From a virus: 64,000 nucleotides of DNA. How positions within the stretch are numbered: position 1 is the first letter of the stretch; the number at the start of each line of letters is the position of its first letter. The DNA lies in IMG/VR virus record IMGVR_UViG_3300046684_000205, positions 1 through 64,000 of that record, one strand, 5' to 3'. The translations under genes and the position numbers were made by a program. The notes below the pieces were generated by a model, which saw nothing but the letters and a program-made list of their open reading frames with translations, was not told the origin of the DNA and made no database searches. Positions 15,790 to 24,361 of this stretch are shown one piece after another.

Positions 15790-16343
15790 GTCAAGTCATC
15801 CAACTCGCCGACCATTTCGTCCGAGCCCTGCGCAACCACCTCGACCCCGAGCAGTTCGCTGAGGTGTGCCAGAAAAACAGTACGCCCGAGTACGCCGGTG
15901 GCGTCTGCGCCAGCCATGACTACTGCGACGCCAACATGGTGATGGCTGTCGCTTTCGTCGAAGTGGTCGGCCGCGACATGATCATGGACGGCGGCGACTC
16001 GCCGCAGGAGCAGGCCGACCAGGCGCTGTGGAACGCGGCCTGGGCCTTCGCCAAGGACACGCAGCTGTGCGTGCGGCAGGAGACGAGCCAAAACTGGGAA
16101 TTCTCCCTTTACCTGCAGGTGAACGATCCCGAGCAGCTGCTGGCCGCCGCGCTGGCGCACCCGGCGTCGGCCGACAACCAGGTCGGCCGTGAGGCGTATC
16201 TCGATGACGCCGGCCAGATTGACACCGGCGCCTGCCTCAAGATGCTGCTCGACCCGGGCAGCCTGCCGGGCTGCAAGATCTTCGACAGCAGTGTCGAGGA
16301 CAGCCAGGTATTCAATGTCGACTTCGGCGATGAAAGGAACTGA
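15786..16343 (+). CDS. Conserved phage protein, DYCDANMVM type
   Basis: 185 residues from ATG 15786. The segment CASHDYCDANMVMAVAF followed by acidic DGGDSP and ALWNAAWAFAK recurs in several phage hypothetical proteins I have seen. The C-terminal half is acidic alpha/beta. Function unknown. Confidence 0.55.
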   Translation: MSQVIQLADHFVRALRNHLDPEQFAEVCQKNSTPEYAGGVCASHDYCDANMVMAVAFVEVVGRDMIMDGGDSPQEQADQALWNAAWAFAKDTQLCVRQETSQNWEFSLYLQVNDPEQLLAAALAHPASADNQVGREAYLDDAGQIDTGACLKMLLDPGSLPGCKIFDSSVEDSQVFNVDFGDERN

Positions 16344-16344
16344 C

Positions 16345-16656
16345 ATGAAAGCCCGTCCCGTATTCAAGCGCATTGCCGCGCTCGACGACAACACCAAGAC
16401 GCCTGAACGCAAGGCGTACGAGCTGCAGATGGACTACACGATGCAAGGCCTGCGCGCCGCCCGCCGGGAACTGTACAGCCTGATCGTGGGCGCTGAGGGG
16501 CGCGGCATCGTCCTGACGATCGTCGAGCGGCCACTGCAGCCGCCGGCGATGGGCAACACGCAGATGATCGGCGACGTGCGAATCTCTCGCGAACGCCAGC
16601 GCGAGCTGGACGAGATGCTGAAGGCGGCCGAGCAGTCGGAGGTGCGCGATGCGTGA
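16345..16656 (+). CDS. Hypothetical helical protein
   Basis: 103 residues, start one base after the upstream stop with AAAGGAA upstream. Central helix with ARRELYSLIVGAEGRG and a charged C-terminal helix. The 3' end overlaps the next gene by eight bases. Not recognised. Confidence 0.5.
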   Translation: MKARPVFKRIAALDDNTKTPERKAYELQMDYTMQGLRAARRELYSLIVGAEGRGIVLTIVERPLQPPAMGNTQMIGDVRISRERQRELDEMLKAAEQSEVRDA

Positions 16657-16882
16657 CTTCTACATTGTGCAGAGAGACGCTGACCACCCACTCGGCGCTG
16701 ACTGGAAGCAGATCGGCAGCGGCCGCCAGCTGATCGACTTCGCTATCGCGCACCGTATCGATCAGGAGCCCAGTGCCGTCCTGGCTGACATCGTCGGTGC
16801 TCTGCTGGAGCGGGCCGCCGTGAGCGACCGCGACATGATGGACCTGTGCGGCCTTCAGCAGTTTCGGATCGAGAGGTATTGA
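16649..16882 (+). CDS. Hypothetical protein
   Basis: 77 residues, acidic and helical after a short strand (RDFYIVQRDA). GGAGG lies in the preceding gene about eight bases before ATG. Function unknown. Confidence 0.5.
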   Translation: MRDFYIVQRDADHPLGADWKQIGSGRQLIDFAIAHRIDQEPSAVLADIVGALLERAAVSDRDMMDLCGLQQFRIERY

Positions 16883-16883
16883 T

Positions 16884-17153
16884 ATGCAAGTCACCATCTA
16901 CCACCGCCCGAACGGGCGCCCTGAAGTCCTCGACATCCCGAACGTCCACGCTGAAGACGCGGTCTGGTTCAAGGCCAACAACGTCAAGGTCAGCATGGAG
17001 GAAGACGGCGGCGCTGGCTTCATTGTCTACGGCGACATCGGCCGCAAGGATGAGGACGGCGAGCCGGATGAGGTCCTCGTGCTGTCGGGCGGCCTGAACT
17101 GCCAAGACACCTTGGCCAAGCTGCGCAAAGAGTGCGAGGAGGCGCTGAAATGA
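16884..17153 (+). CDS. Small alpha/beta hypothetical protein
   Basis: 89 residues: beta-rich N-terminal half (VTIYHRPNGRPEVLDI) and a C-terminal helix. Preceded by GAGAGGT. No family recognised. Confidence 0.5.
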   Translation: MQVTIYHRPNGRPEVLDIPNVHAEDAVWFKANNVKVSMEEDGGAGFIVYGDIGRKDEDGEPDEVLVLSGGLNCQDTLAKLRKECEEALK

Positions 17154-17431
17154 TCAACAAATTCGGCGCCACCTGCGCCTCCTGTGGTCAGTCCGTCGCG
17201 CCCGGCGCCGGCGACACCAACAAGGTCGGCGAGCGCTGGGTGACCAAGCATGCGCCGGTGTGCCCGCCGCGCCGCGACTACCAATACCCGCCGCGCGCGG
17301 CGGCCACCTACGAGGACCCACTACTTGCCGGTCTGCATGGCCGCGAATACGAGGAGGAGTTCTACAGCCTGTACGGCATGACCCAGGCGGACTTTCGCGA
17401 CGCCGTCAATCCTGACGAAGGAGACCACTGA
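17150..17431 (+). CDS. Zinc-binding hypothetical protein
   Basis: 93 residues from ATG 17150. The N-terminus has CASCG and, about 28 residues later, HAPVC, giving a likely C-x2-C/H-x3-C zinc site. The tail is acidic. Not recognised. Confidence 0.5.
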   Translation: MINKFGATCASCGQSVAPGAGDTNKVGERWVTKHAPVCPPRRDYQYPPRAAATYEDPLLAGLHGREYEEEFYSLYGMTQADFRDAVNPDEGDH

Positions 17432-17432
17432 C

Positions 17433-18215
17433 ATGAATTTCGAACTCTCCGACCACCACGACCTGATCATCCGCGCCAACACCGCCAAGGAAGTGGCCGA
17501 ACTCTGCGAGCACTTTCGCTTCGACATTACGAAACATACCGACAAGCTGGTCGCCGGCGAGATGACCCACACCGTCTCCGGCGCCAAGCGGCCCTGGTTC
17601 CATCAGTTCGCCGTCGTGCCCTTCTCCTTCCTGCAGCCCTACTACGACCTGCTGAAGAAGGTTACCGGCTACAGCGGCGCGCCCTTCGAAATCTCGGCGC
17701 CGCGCTACCCGGACAGCCGCCACCGTCAGAACCTGTGCCACACCCACATCGTGGTCGACGCGGCGATCGGCGCCGACGGCTACCATGCCGAAGGCTTCAT
17801 CCAGGCCGAGGACTGGAACGGCCAGCCGGCAGACGTGCGCGCCGAGCGCAATTTCAATGAGTATCTGCGCGCCGCGCTGGGCGACACGAAGCGCGAGCCG
17901 CAGTACCTCCGGGCAGGCAACAACTACCTGATCGAAAATCCGAACTACCTGCGCCGGCACGCCCCGCACCCGGCCGCGGCCAGCACGGCCCTGTTCGAGG
18001 CGATCTTCAGCCACTGGCTGACCAACCACGCTACCGATGCCCAGCGCGATCTGTGGGCCGAGGGCGAGGCCTGCTTCGGTACCGTCGTCAAATCCGAAAC
18101 CCTTGCCGCCAGCATGCTCCGCAATTACGATGGCAGGTTCCACATCGAAAACTACAATCGCTCCGTGACCCTCGACGAATTCAAGGCCTTGGGCCAGAAA
18201 GAACCGCAAGCATGA
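17433..18215 (+). CDS. Hypothetical protein, 260 residues
   Basis: One of the larger unknowns of the accessory block. Start supported by AAGGAGA. The N-terminal 60 residues are alpha/beta; the middle carries HRQNLCHTHIVVDAAIG, a His/Cys cluster that could bind metal; the C-terminal half is helical. No match to a known family. Codon use and packing are like its neighbours, so it is a native gene. Confidence 0.55.
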   Translation: MNFELSDHHDLIIRANTAKEVAELCEHFRFDITKHTDKLVAGEMTHTVSGAKRPWFHQFAVVPFSFLQPYYDLLKKVTGYSGAPFEISAPRYPDSRHRQNLCHTHIVVDAAIGADGYHAEGFIQAEDWNGQPADVRAERNFNEYLRAALGDTKREPQYLRAGNNYLIENPNYLRRHAPHPAAASTALFEAIFSHWLTNHATDAQRDLWAEGEACFGTVVKSETLAASMLRNYDGRFHIENYNRSVTLDEFKALGQKEPQA

Positions 18216-18556
18216 AGAAACACTACCTGGTCCAGTATGCCTGGATGTACGACATGAGTGTCACGATCGACCATTCGATCATGACCGACGAGAAGCTCCA
18301 CGAGATGAATAACTTCTGGAGCGGCGCCGAGGAGCGGCTGCGGGACGCTGGCGGGGATGTCACGAAGGCTGTGCTGAAGATGCTGGGCCTGCGCGCGTTC
18401 ATCATGACCGTCACCGACCTTGACCCGGTGGGGATGTTCTGCCGCGGCGAGGTCGAAGGCTGGTACCCGATGGACGGCTCGCACGGCATGTGGCTGACGC
18501 ACCTCGACTACTTCGAGCTGGACGATGACGAGATCACTGTGAAGGAAGCAGCATGA
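18212..18556 (+). CDS. DUF2528-type phage protein
   Basis: 114 residues from ATG 18212. The run MTDEKLHEMNNFW, ERLRDAGGDVTKAVLKML and later PMDGSHGMW reproduces the pattern I associate with the phage/prophage DUF2528 family. Function is not established. Coupled by four-base overlaps. Confidence 0.7.
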   Translation: MKKHYLVQYAWMYDMSVTIDHSIMTDEKLHEMNNFWSGAEERLRDAGGDVTKAVLKMLGLRAFIMTVTDLDPVGMFCRGEVEGWYPMDGSHGMWLTHLDYFELDDDEITVKEAA

Positions 18557-18996
18557 CCACCGAAGTCACCTACGATAACGGTGTCGCAACTATCATCGTC
18601 GGCGGCCATCGCAAAACCGAGATCAACGTGCTCCTCACTGCGCGGCTGGGTGTCGGCGGGCAGCTCGATCGCGTCAGCATGACCGACATCCGCGCCCTGA
18701 GCGCCGGCTACCTCGCCCTGGCTGGCGAACTGAAGCTGGCGCGTCAGGAGCTGGTCGCGGCGCGCGCTGGCGGCGTCGGGCCCGAACACGCTGCGGCGAT
18801 GCAGGAAGTGCGCGGTCTGGTGGCTGAGATGCGCGCCATGGGTGAGGCCTTCCTTGATGTTTGTGACCGCGGCGACGCGCCGGACAGTAAGACGGACAGC
18901 GATCTGCGTGGTGCGCTCTTCAAGGCGGAGCGCTGGCTGGTCGCCGACTCGACGGCAGCAATCGAGCGTCAGAAAATTTTGAAAGGAAAGGCATGA
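18553..18996 (+). CDS. Hypothetical protein with coiled middle
   Basis: 147 residues: beta start (VTYDNGVATIIVGG), then a long helical region rich in Ala/Glu (LALAGELKLARQELVAARAG) likely to form a coiled coil, and a helical end. Function unknown. Confidence 0.5.
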   Translation: MTTEVTYDNGVATIIVGGHRKTEINVLLTARLGVGGQLDRVSMTDIRALSAGYLALAGELKLARQELVAARAGGVGPEHAAAMQEVRGLVAEMRAMGEAFLDVCDRGDAPDSKTDSDLRGALFKAERWLVADSTAAIERQKILKGKA

Positions 18997-19256
18997 AAAT
19001 CACCCGCGGCTTTGTCGCCGTCCAGCCGGACGGCCAGTTCCTGTACATCAGCAGCCAGACGACCCACACCGGCCACCACATCACTATCTCGCCGGTCGCC
19101 GACATCGACGACGCCACCGTGCGCAACCATCCGGCGCCGCGCGCCGGCGACCGCAAGGAGGCGGCCGCGCTGGCCGAGCTCAAGGTCAGCTGGGTGCCGG
19201 TCGAGGTGCACCGTAACGTGGTCCTGCAAGGCTACGGCGTGAAGGAGAAAGCATGA
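18993..19256 (+). CDS. Hypothetical beta-rich protein
   Basis: 87 residues; AAAGGAAAGG lies just before the ATG. Mostly beta, with ISSQTTHTGHHITI in the middle. No family recognised. Confidence 0.5.
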   Translation: MKITRGFVAVQPDGQFLYISSQTTHTGHHITISPVADIDDATVRNHPAPRAGDRKEAAALAELKVSWVPVEVHRNVVLQGYGVKEKA

Positions 19257-19789
19257 AACCGCTCGAACAACTCGCCTGCCTCGCGATCCAAAACCTCGAC
19301 GAGAGGGGCTGGCGCGACCTTGCCGAGCAGCTTTCCGACAACGCTGAGTACCTGATTCGCCGGTCATTCAATACACCCTACACGCATCTCGAGGGCTATA
19401 TGGAGCGCTACTGGCTCCTGAACCCGTACGACTTCAACGCACCGAAGGGCACGCGCGAGCTGCCCAGCGCTCGGATCCACCACATCCTGCGCGAGGATCA
19501 CGACCGGCATTTCCACGACCACCCATGGGATGCCCGCTTTGTGATCCTGAAGGGCTGGTACATCGAGGAGCGGCTGCTGGCCGATGGCACCCCGCAGCGC
19601 ATCACGCGGCGCCCGGGCGACACCGCGACCCTCGACTTCGGCGAGTATCACCGCATCGTCGAAGTCTCGCCCGGCGGCGTCTGGACGCTCTTCATCACCT
19701 ACCAGTACCGCGGCACTTGGGGCTTCCTCGTCGACGGCAAGAAGGTGCCGTGGCGTGAATACCTGGCGACGGAGGGAGGCAGAGTATGA
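19253..19789 (+). CDS. Cupin-fold phage protein
   Basis: 178 residues. The segment HHILREDHDRHFHDHPWDAR around residues 75-94 and the later GEYHRIVEV give the two His-rich motifs of a cupin (RmlC-like) barrel; DFGEYH fits the second motif. Cupins bind metal and catalyse varied sugar, amino-acid or oxygenation reactions, and no substrate can be deduced. Such standalone cupins are seen in other phages. Confidence 0.7.
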   Translation: MKPLEQLACLAIQNLDERGWRDLAEQLSDNAEYLIRRSFNTPYTHLEGYMERYWLLNPYDFNAPKGTRELPSARIHHILREDHDRHFHDHPWDARFVILKGWYIEERLLADGTPQRITRRPGDTATLDFGEYHRIVEVSPGGVWTLFITYQYRGTWGFLVDGKKVPWREYLATEGGRV

Positions 19790-20052
19790 TCCCGCCGATC
19801 ACCGACCCACTTGGGCGTTATTGGAATCAGCCGACTGACATCCGTGAAGCGCCGATGGATGACACGCATGTGCTGCTCACGGCGCGACAAATCGACGGCC
19901 TGTGCGAGTATTCGAGCTCTTATCCATCTGGCACTTACGATGGCAAGTGCTGGCTGCGCGCCAACGGCGATACGCGCTGGCTGTGCTGGTACCATCCTCA
20001 CCCGCAGCCGGGCAAGATCGGCATCGGGTCTCGTATCATTCTCGAAATCTAA
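19786..20052 (+). CDS. Hypothetical protein
   Basis: 88 residues with Trp/Tyr-rich strands in the C-terminal half (CWLRANGDTRWLCWYHPH). GGGAGG precedes ATG. The stop lies nine bases before the next start, one of few gaps in this block. Function unknown. Confidence 0.5.
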   Translation: MIPPITDPLGRYWNQPTDIREAPMDDTHVLLTARQIDGLCEYSSSYPSGTYDGKCWLRANGDTRWLCWYHPHPQPGKIGIGSRIILEI

Positions 20053-20061
20053 GGAAACATC

Positions 20062-20292
20062 ATGACCCTTCCCGAGCTGCTCGAGCGCGTCGGCGCCGAC
20101 AACATCAATTTCCAGATGCTGAACGCCGCGATGACGAACATCACAGCAACCAAACGTGACAGCAAAATCACCTTCCTGACCGACGCCCTGACGCCGACCC
20201 ACATTGCCACCGACACCGGCCCGATCGGCCTGATCGTCTGGTGTGACCGCGCGGCGTGGGACGCCGCGCTGCCGAAAGGAAGCAAGTCGTGA
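20062..20292 (+). CDS. Small conserved phage protein (DNINFQ type)
   Basis: 76 residues. The pattern LLERVGADNINFQMLNAAMTN, then SKITFLTD and GLIVWCDR, recurs in small phage proteins I have seen; role unknown. AAGGAAA precedes the ATG. Confidence 0.55.
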   Translation: MTLPELLERVGADNINFQMLNAAMTNITATKRDSKITFLTDALTPTHIATDTGPIGLIVWCDRAAWDAALPKGSKS

Positions 20293-20462
20293 GCCGGCGC
20301 CTCACCGTCTGGCTGCTGGCGCTGGCGCTGCTGGCGGTGCTGTCGGCCTCCCTCATGGGCGCTCTGTCCGGCAAGCCGCGGGCATTCTGGTACCCGGCCT
20401 ACGCCGCGCTGCATGACGTCGCTGACTGGGTACTGTGGAAATTTTTCGTAAGGAGGTTGTGA
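20289..20462 (+). CDS. Small membrane protein
   Basis: 57 residues from GTG 20289. A basic N-terminus (VSRR) and one long hydrophobic segment (LTVWLLALALLAVLSASLMG) indicate an inner-membrane anchor; the C-terminal part is amphipathic and ends in Arg-Arg-Leu. Function unknown. Confidence 0.55.
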   Translation: MSRRLTVWLLALALLAVLSASLMGALSGKPRAFWYPAYAALHDVADWVLWKFFVRRL

Positions 20463-20698
20463 TGCCTGATACCGGAACCGTACGCCAGATGCTCGTACGC
20501 CGGCGCCGCGCTGCCGACTGGTCCGAAGAGGAGGTCGTGGTCATGGCGCGCCATGCCGACTTCGTCGTCCACAAGTACCGCCACACCCACGAGAAGCTGC
20601 GCAAGCTGACGCGCCGCATGTGCCGCGATGGCAAGCTCAAGATGGTGATGTTCGACGGCCAACAGTTTTACTACCGCACACCCAAGGAGAAATCATGA
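20462..20698 (+). CDS. Basic, possibly winged-helix protein
   Basis: 78 residues from ATG 20462, with a near-perfect AAGGAGGT at 20450-20457, stronger than most sites in the block. The protein is basic; WSEEEVVVMARHA through RRMCRDGKLKMVMFDGQQFYY could be two helices and a wing. DNA binding is inferred from charge and layout only. Confidence 0.5.
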   Translation: MPDTGTVRQMLVRRRRAADWSEEEVVVMARHADFVVHKYRHTHEKLRKLTRRMCRDGKLKMVMFDGQQFYYRTPKEKS

Positions 20699-21009
20699 CC
20701 ACCCTCTACGCCGCCATTCCCGAAACCTCCTTCAGCCTCATCAATCTGCAGGACCTGACCAACGTCGACAAGCTGCTGCCGCACCTAATCTTCCTCACCT
20801 CCGACTTCAGCAGCATGGGCTACACCAATGTCGGCAAGGTCGAGATCGATGTCGAGCTGCTGCCGCCTGACCAGATCGTCGGCAACGCTGTGCTGGCGCT
20901 GCGCGCCAAGGCCGCCAACATCCGGGCCAAGGCGACGGCTGAGGCGACCAAGCTGGAGGGCATGGCCCAGCAGCTGCTGGCGATCGAGAACAAACCTACG
21001 GAGGTGTGA
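20695..21009 (+). CDS. Hypothetical protein
   Basis: 104 residues: mixed N-terminal half and an Ala/Lys-rich C-terminal helix (ALRAKAANIRAKATAEATKL), a possible coiled coil. CAAGGAGA precedes ATG. Function unknown. Confidence 0.5.
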   Translation: MTTLYAAIPETSFSLINLQDLTNVDKLLPHLIFLTSDFSSMGYTNVGKVEIDVELLPPDQIVGNAVLALRAKAANIRAKATAEATKLEGMAQQLLAIENKPTEV

Positions 21010-21010
21010 C

Positions 21011-21571
21011 ATGGGCTGGCTCTGGATGCATAAACCGAAGGACATGAAGGTCACCGACTTCATCCTCAATCACGCCGGCGTATTCCGCTGGTCCGATTCA
21101 CCCTACGAGTACAAGGTGCTCGACACCTCGATCGTCGAGCTGCGTACCTTCTACGCCGCCGTCGAGCAGGTGCACAAGGAGACCGGCGAGCGTCGTGTCT
21201 GGGCTGCAGTCCTGCTGCTCGGCTTCGCGCCGAAGGACGAATACAACTTCGGCTACAAGGATATGGACGAGAGCTGCGGACCCTGCGAGGCTCGCTGTCC
21301 GGAGCGCATTCTCGACCTGCTCACGCCGACCGAATACGAGCACGCCAAGGACTGGCGCGCCCGCTGCCGCGAATACCACGCCGCGCGCCGGGCGCGGCCG
21401 AAGATCGTCGTGGGTGGCAGCCTGACCTATGGCGGCCGGGGGTACAAGGTGATCAATCGCCTGACCAGAGCTTGGCAGATCCGGGGCGAGGATGGCATGG
21501 TCTACCGCCTGACCGACGCCCGGGCGCGCCGCTGCACGGCAGTACGCGCGCCGGAGGTGGCCCATGGCTGA
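21011..21571 (+). CDS. Conserved phage protein, DUF6927-like
   Basis: 186 residues from ATG 21011. The sequence MGWLWM, ELRTFYAAVEQV, then FGYKDMDESCGPCEARCPE and ILDLLTPTEYEHA matches a phage family I recall as DUF6927. The Cys cluster (C-x2-C-x3-C) may bind metal. Role unknown; the name is from memory. Confidence 0.6.
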   Translation: MGWLWMHKPKDMKVTDFILNHAGVFRWSDSPYEYKVLDTSIVELRTFYAAVEQVHKETGERRVWAAVLLLGFAPKDEYNFGYKDMDESCGPCEARCPERILDLLTPTEYEHAKDWRARCREYHAARRARPKIVVGGSLTYGGRGYKVINRLTRAWQIRGEDGMVYRLTDARARRCTAVRAPEVAHG

Positions 21572-21782
21572 CCTGACCGCGAAGATGCAAAAAGAGCTTG
21601 ATGGTATCGTGGCCGCGGCCAACGAAGGACTGCCGGCGCAGCTGCGTGACTTCGTGCTGATCGCCGTGAACGGCTTTCGTATGCATGTCGCCTACTACAA
21701 CAGCCACTACAAGCGCAAGCAGTTGCAGGCCCATATCGACACCCTTTCCCACCTCATCACCCTGGGAGTACACGACCGATGA
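21564..21782 (+). CDS. Small helical protein
   Basis: 72 residues, entirely helical, with a basic/aromatic centre (MHVAYYNSHYKRKQLQ). It overlaps the previous gene by eight bases and the next by four. Function unknown. Confidence 0.5.
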   Translation: MADLTAKMQKELDGIVAAANEGLPAQLRDFVLIAVNGFRMHVAYYNSHYKRKQLQAHIDTLSHLITLGVHDR

Positions 21783-22273
21783 GCACCCGCCGACGCAATA
21801 TCCCCGGTGGCGACTTCGCCTTTTCCCTGTTCGACGAGATCCGTGCCTCGCCCGAGCATCCGATGCCGGCCGCCGAGCGCGAACGCAACGTGACCGGCGC
21901 TCGCCGACACCTTGAGCAGTTGGCCTATGGCGCCGCGCCGTCGCGCCTGAACTGGAAGGTGCTGGCCACGATCGGCAACTTCTTCCAGACCATGCTGACC
22001 CTCGACCTGGTCAAGGGCGAGGACGGCCTGCTGGAGCATGCCAAGGCGGTGCTGTACAGCGCCAGCCAGCACGCCGACAAGCACGGTGTGCCGCTGCGCC
22101 TGGTCGGCGTCGAGGTGGCTATCATGGAGAACCTGCTGCAGGCCTATGACAATGTGCTGGCGGCCCTGCCGCACCGCGACTTCATCCGCGTCTGCCGCGA
22201 GACTGATAAGCGCATGCGCGTGCAGCGCCCGGGCGACTATGACGCCAACCCTGCGAGGAAGGAGAAGACATGA
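21779..22273 (+). CDS. Helical hypothetical protein
   Basis: 164 residues, helical from about residue 30 on, with LLEHAKAVLYSASQHADKHG and LVGVEVAIMENLLQAYD. A short basic N-terminus precedes. No family recognised. Confidence 0.5.
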   Translation: MSTRRRNIPGGDFAFSLFDEIRASPEHPMPAAERERNVTGARRHLEQLAYGAAPSRLNWKVLATIGNFFQTMLTLDLVKGEDGLLEHAKAVLYSASQHADKHGVPLRLVGVEVAIMENLLQAYDNVLAALPHRDFIRVCRETDKRMRVQRPGDYDANPARKEKT

Positions 22274-22533
22274 TCAACCAGACGCAGCACCACACCCTAT
22301 GCCGCCTCATCGAGGCGTACCGCGATGCAGCGATCGAGGACAGCTGGAAGGGTGGTGGTGACCCTGCTGACATTCCCGGGATCGAGCGCACGGTGAAGTG
22401 TGCCAAGGACGACCTGAACGCCTTCATCGACGAGATCACGGCGCCGGCCGATACTGTCGCCATTCCGGCCTGCGTCCAGCAGGCGCAGGCCATGCTGGCG
22501 GTGGCCAATGCCTACCTGAAGGAGCATTCATGA
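22270..22533 (+). CDS. SWKG-family helical protein (copy 2)
   Basis: 87 residues. YRDAAIEDSWKGGGDPADI then a charged helix and LNAFIDEI align with the gene at 13286. This copy has an extra 20-residue C-terminal extension. Phage family of unknown function. Confidence 0.55.
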   Translation: MINQTQHHTLCRLIEAYRDAAIEDSWKGGGDPADIPGIERTVKCAKDDLNAFIDEITAPADTVAIPACVQQAQAMLAVANAYLKEHS

Positions 22534-22871
22534 CCACCACCCGCGACAAAATCACTGCCAAGGCGGCGCTGGCCGACCTGCTGGAGCTGTGTAAGGACAA
22601 GCCGGAGTCGCGCTGGCGTCAGCCCTTCGATGCCGCTATGTCCTTCATTAACAGGGTGTCGGTAGCGCCGGCGCCAGCGCCGGTGTACGAGTGCATCGGC
22701 AAGGGTGGTGAGTATAGGCTGCTGGGCCACGGCCACGCGGCCGGACTGCTCCGTGACAAGCTGCGGGATGCTGGGCTGGGGGAGGACCTAAAAGTCTACG
22801 TTAGCCTCGGTGGCGAGGTGTTCGTTCGTCTAGACGGGGACTTCGCTGATCGAATGCGCCGCATCCGATGA
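22530..22871 (+). CDS. Hypothetical protein
   Basis: 113 residues from ATG 22530. A helical N-terminus is followed by a Pro/Ala hinge (VAPAPAP) and VYECIGKGGEYRLLG, a strand motif also seen in other phage proteins, then a closing beta pair. Function unknown. Confidence 0.5.
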   Translation: MTTTRDKITAKAALADLLELCKDKPESRWRQPFDAAMSFINRVSVAPAPAPVYECIGKGGEYRLLGHGHAAGLLRDKLRDAGLGEDLKVYVSLGGEVFVRLDGDFADRMRRIR

Positions 22872-23257
22872 GCACCCCGAGGTCCCAGTACCGCTTCCTG
22901 CTGGCGCTGGCGCGCGCCCTGCTGCATGAGCGGCCAGGGATCACAACCTCCGAGCTGGCGCACCAGCTGAGTGTTTCGGAGAGCACCGTGCGCAGCTACC
23001 GCGCCAAGATCGCCGCTGGCGTCGATCCGGTCGATCCGGTTGCCGAGGCCCGGCTTTTCCTGATTCAGCAACCGCAGGCGACCGTACAGCAGGTGGCCGA
23101 CCACCTTGGCCTCAGCTATGAGGCGGCGCGCGTGCACCGGAAGAAAGCTTTGGCACTGCTGGCTAGGAATCCGCCGGCGCCGGTGCCGAAGAAGCCGCTG
23201 CCCAAGCCGCAGCACACCTACCCCATCCCACGATTTCTTGATTTGAAGGAGCTTTGA
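22868..23257 (+). CDS. Double helix-turn-helix DNA-binding protein
   Basis: 129 residues. Two HTH units are visible: ITTSELAHQLSVSESTVRSY (about residues 24-43) and ATVQQVADHLGLSYEAARVH (about 73-92), each followed by a basic helix. The Pro/Lys-rich tail (PVPKKPLPKPQ) is flexible. This is the clearest regulator candidate of the accessory block; its operator is unknown. Confidence 0.7.
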   Translation: MSTPRSQYRFLLALARALLHERPGITTSELAHQLSVSESTVRSYRAKIAAGVDPVDPVAEARLFLIQQPQATVQQVADHLGLSYEAARVHRKKALALLARNPPAPVPKKPLPKPQHTYPIPRFLDLKEL

Positions 23258-23572
23258 ATGTTCCACCCTTACACCATCGGCCTCGACGGCGGCAAGTACA
23301 CCGTCATCAACGACAACGGCCAGCTGACCTTTCGGCGCCATAGCGCGGCGTGGCCGGCTGCCGACAGCCTGAAGCACTCTGGCGTGGTGCTGGCCATGGC
23401 CCAGCGCATCGAGGAACTCGAGGTGGCGATCGGCATCGTGTTGCGCGGTACGTTGGATGAGCGCGGCGTGCGGCGCGCTGACGGCATGGAGCCCTACGCT
23501 ATCGCGGGTGGCCCCGGCTCGCCGGTTTGCGGCTGGCAGGCGATCTTGATCCGCGCGCTGGAGCAGAAATAA
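23258..23572 (+). CDS. Hypothetical protein
   Basis: 104 residues, starting directly after the regulator stop with AAGGAG upstream. Beta-rich first half (IGLDGGKYTVINDNG) and helical second half. Not recognised. Confidence 0.5.
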   Translation: MFHPYTIGLDGGKYTVINDNGQLTFRRHSAAWPAADSLKHSGVVLAMAQRIEELEVAIGIVLRGTLDERGVRRADGMEPYAIAGGPGSPVCGWQAILIRALEQK

Positions 23573-24174
23573 TGCCCACACCCACCCTCACCCGCAAGCA
23601 GTATGAGGGCGTGCGCCAGCAGGCTTTTGAGCTCTGGTTGACGGCGCGTGGCGCCGAGGTTCTCACACCCACCAATCAGTGGGAGCTGCTGCGCTTTCGC
23701 ACCGAGGAAGGCACCTCGATCGTCTACACCGACAAGCACGGCAAGCTGACCTGGACCAACCAGGCGGCGCAGGCCTACCTTGCCCATGTCGGCGGCAAGC
23801 CATGGCGCGCCGTGCCGAAGACTCAGCGCCGGCTGCGTTCCAGCCCGGTTTGTCAGGCCCTGCGTAAGCGCGATGGCGACGCCTGCTTCTTTTGTCATCT
23901 CGACGTGGCGATCGAGGAAGAGTCGCCAGAGCACCTGGTCGCCGTCACGCACGGCGGCCCGGACCACATCGCCAACATGGCGCTGGCGCATCGCGTCTGC
24001 AACCAGCAGGCCGGCCATCTCTCGCTGATGGAGAAGATTCAGCTCCGCGAGAATAACTTTTTCCGGCTGCACACGCCCGGCACGCTGCCGAATCTGGCGC
24101 TGGATGAGGGCGGGCCGGTGCTGGTGTACCCGCCTGATGGATCCACACCTCCCTGGGAGAATCCAAATGTCTGA
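23572..24174 (+). CDS. HNH-family endonuclease-like protein
   Basis: 200 residues from ATG 23572. The second half holds an HNH-type arrangement: RDGDACFFCHLDV (Cys pair), EHLVAVTHGGPDHIANMAL, then HRVCNQQAGHLS. This fits a zinc-stabilised beta-beta-alpha metal nuclease, though the first catalytic His sits in EHLVAVTHGG rather than a perfect DH. The N-terminal 90 residues may specify DNA binding. Role unknown. Confidence 0.7.
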   Translation: MPTPTLTRKQYEGVRQQAFELWLTARGAEVLTPTNQWELLRFRTEEGTSIVYTDKHGKLTWTNQAAQAYLAHVGGKPWRAVPKTQRRLRSSPVCQALRKRDGDACFFCHLDVAIEEESPEHLVAVTHGGPDHIANMALAHRVCNQQAGHLSLMEKIQLRENNFFRLHTPGTLPNLALDEGGPVLVYPPDGSTPPWENPNV

Positions 24175-24361
24175 CCCAACCCAACAACTCTGGAACGTGA
24201 AGATCACCTTTACCGACGGCGTCTATTTCTGCGACGCCTGGGCCGTTGACGCCGACCGCGCGCTGCATTTATGCCTGACGGATGCGCGCATGGTGTCCGG
24301 GCATCCGAGCCTCATCGGCGACGTGCGCGAGGTAAGCATCATCTGGAAGGGGAAAATGTGA
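24167..24361 (+). CDS. Small beta-rich hypothetical protein
   Basis: 64 residues from ATG 24167, overlapping the HNH gene by eight bases. LWNVKITFTDGVYFCDAWAV and a closing strand suggest a small alpha/beta fold. Function unknown. Confidence 0.5.
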   Translation: MSDPTQQLWNVKITFTDGVYFCDAWAVDADRALHLCLTDARMVSGHPSLIGDVREVSIIWKGKM

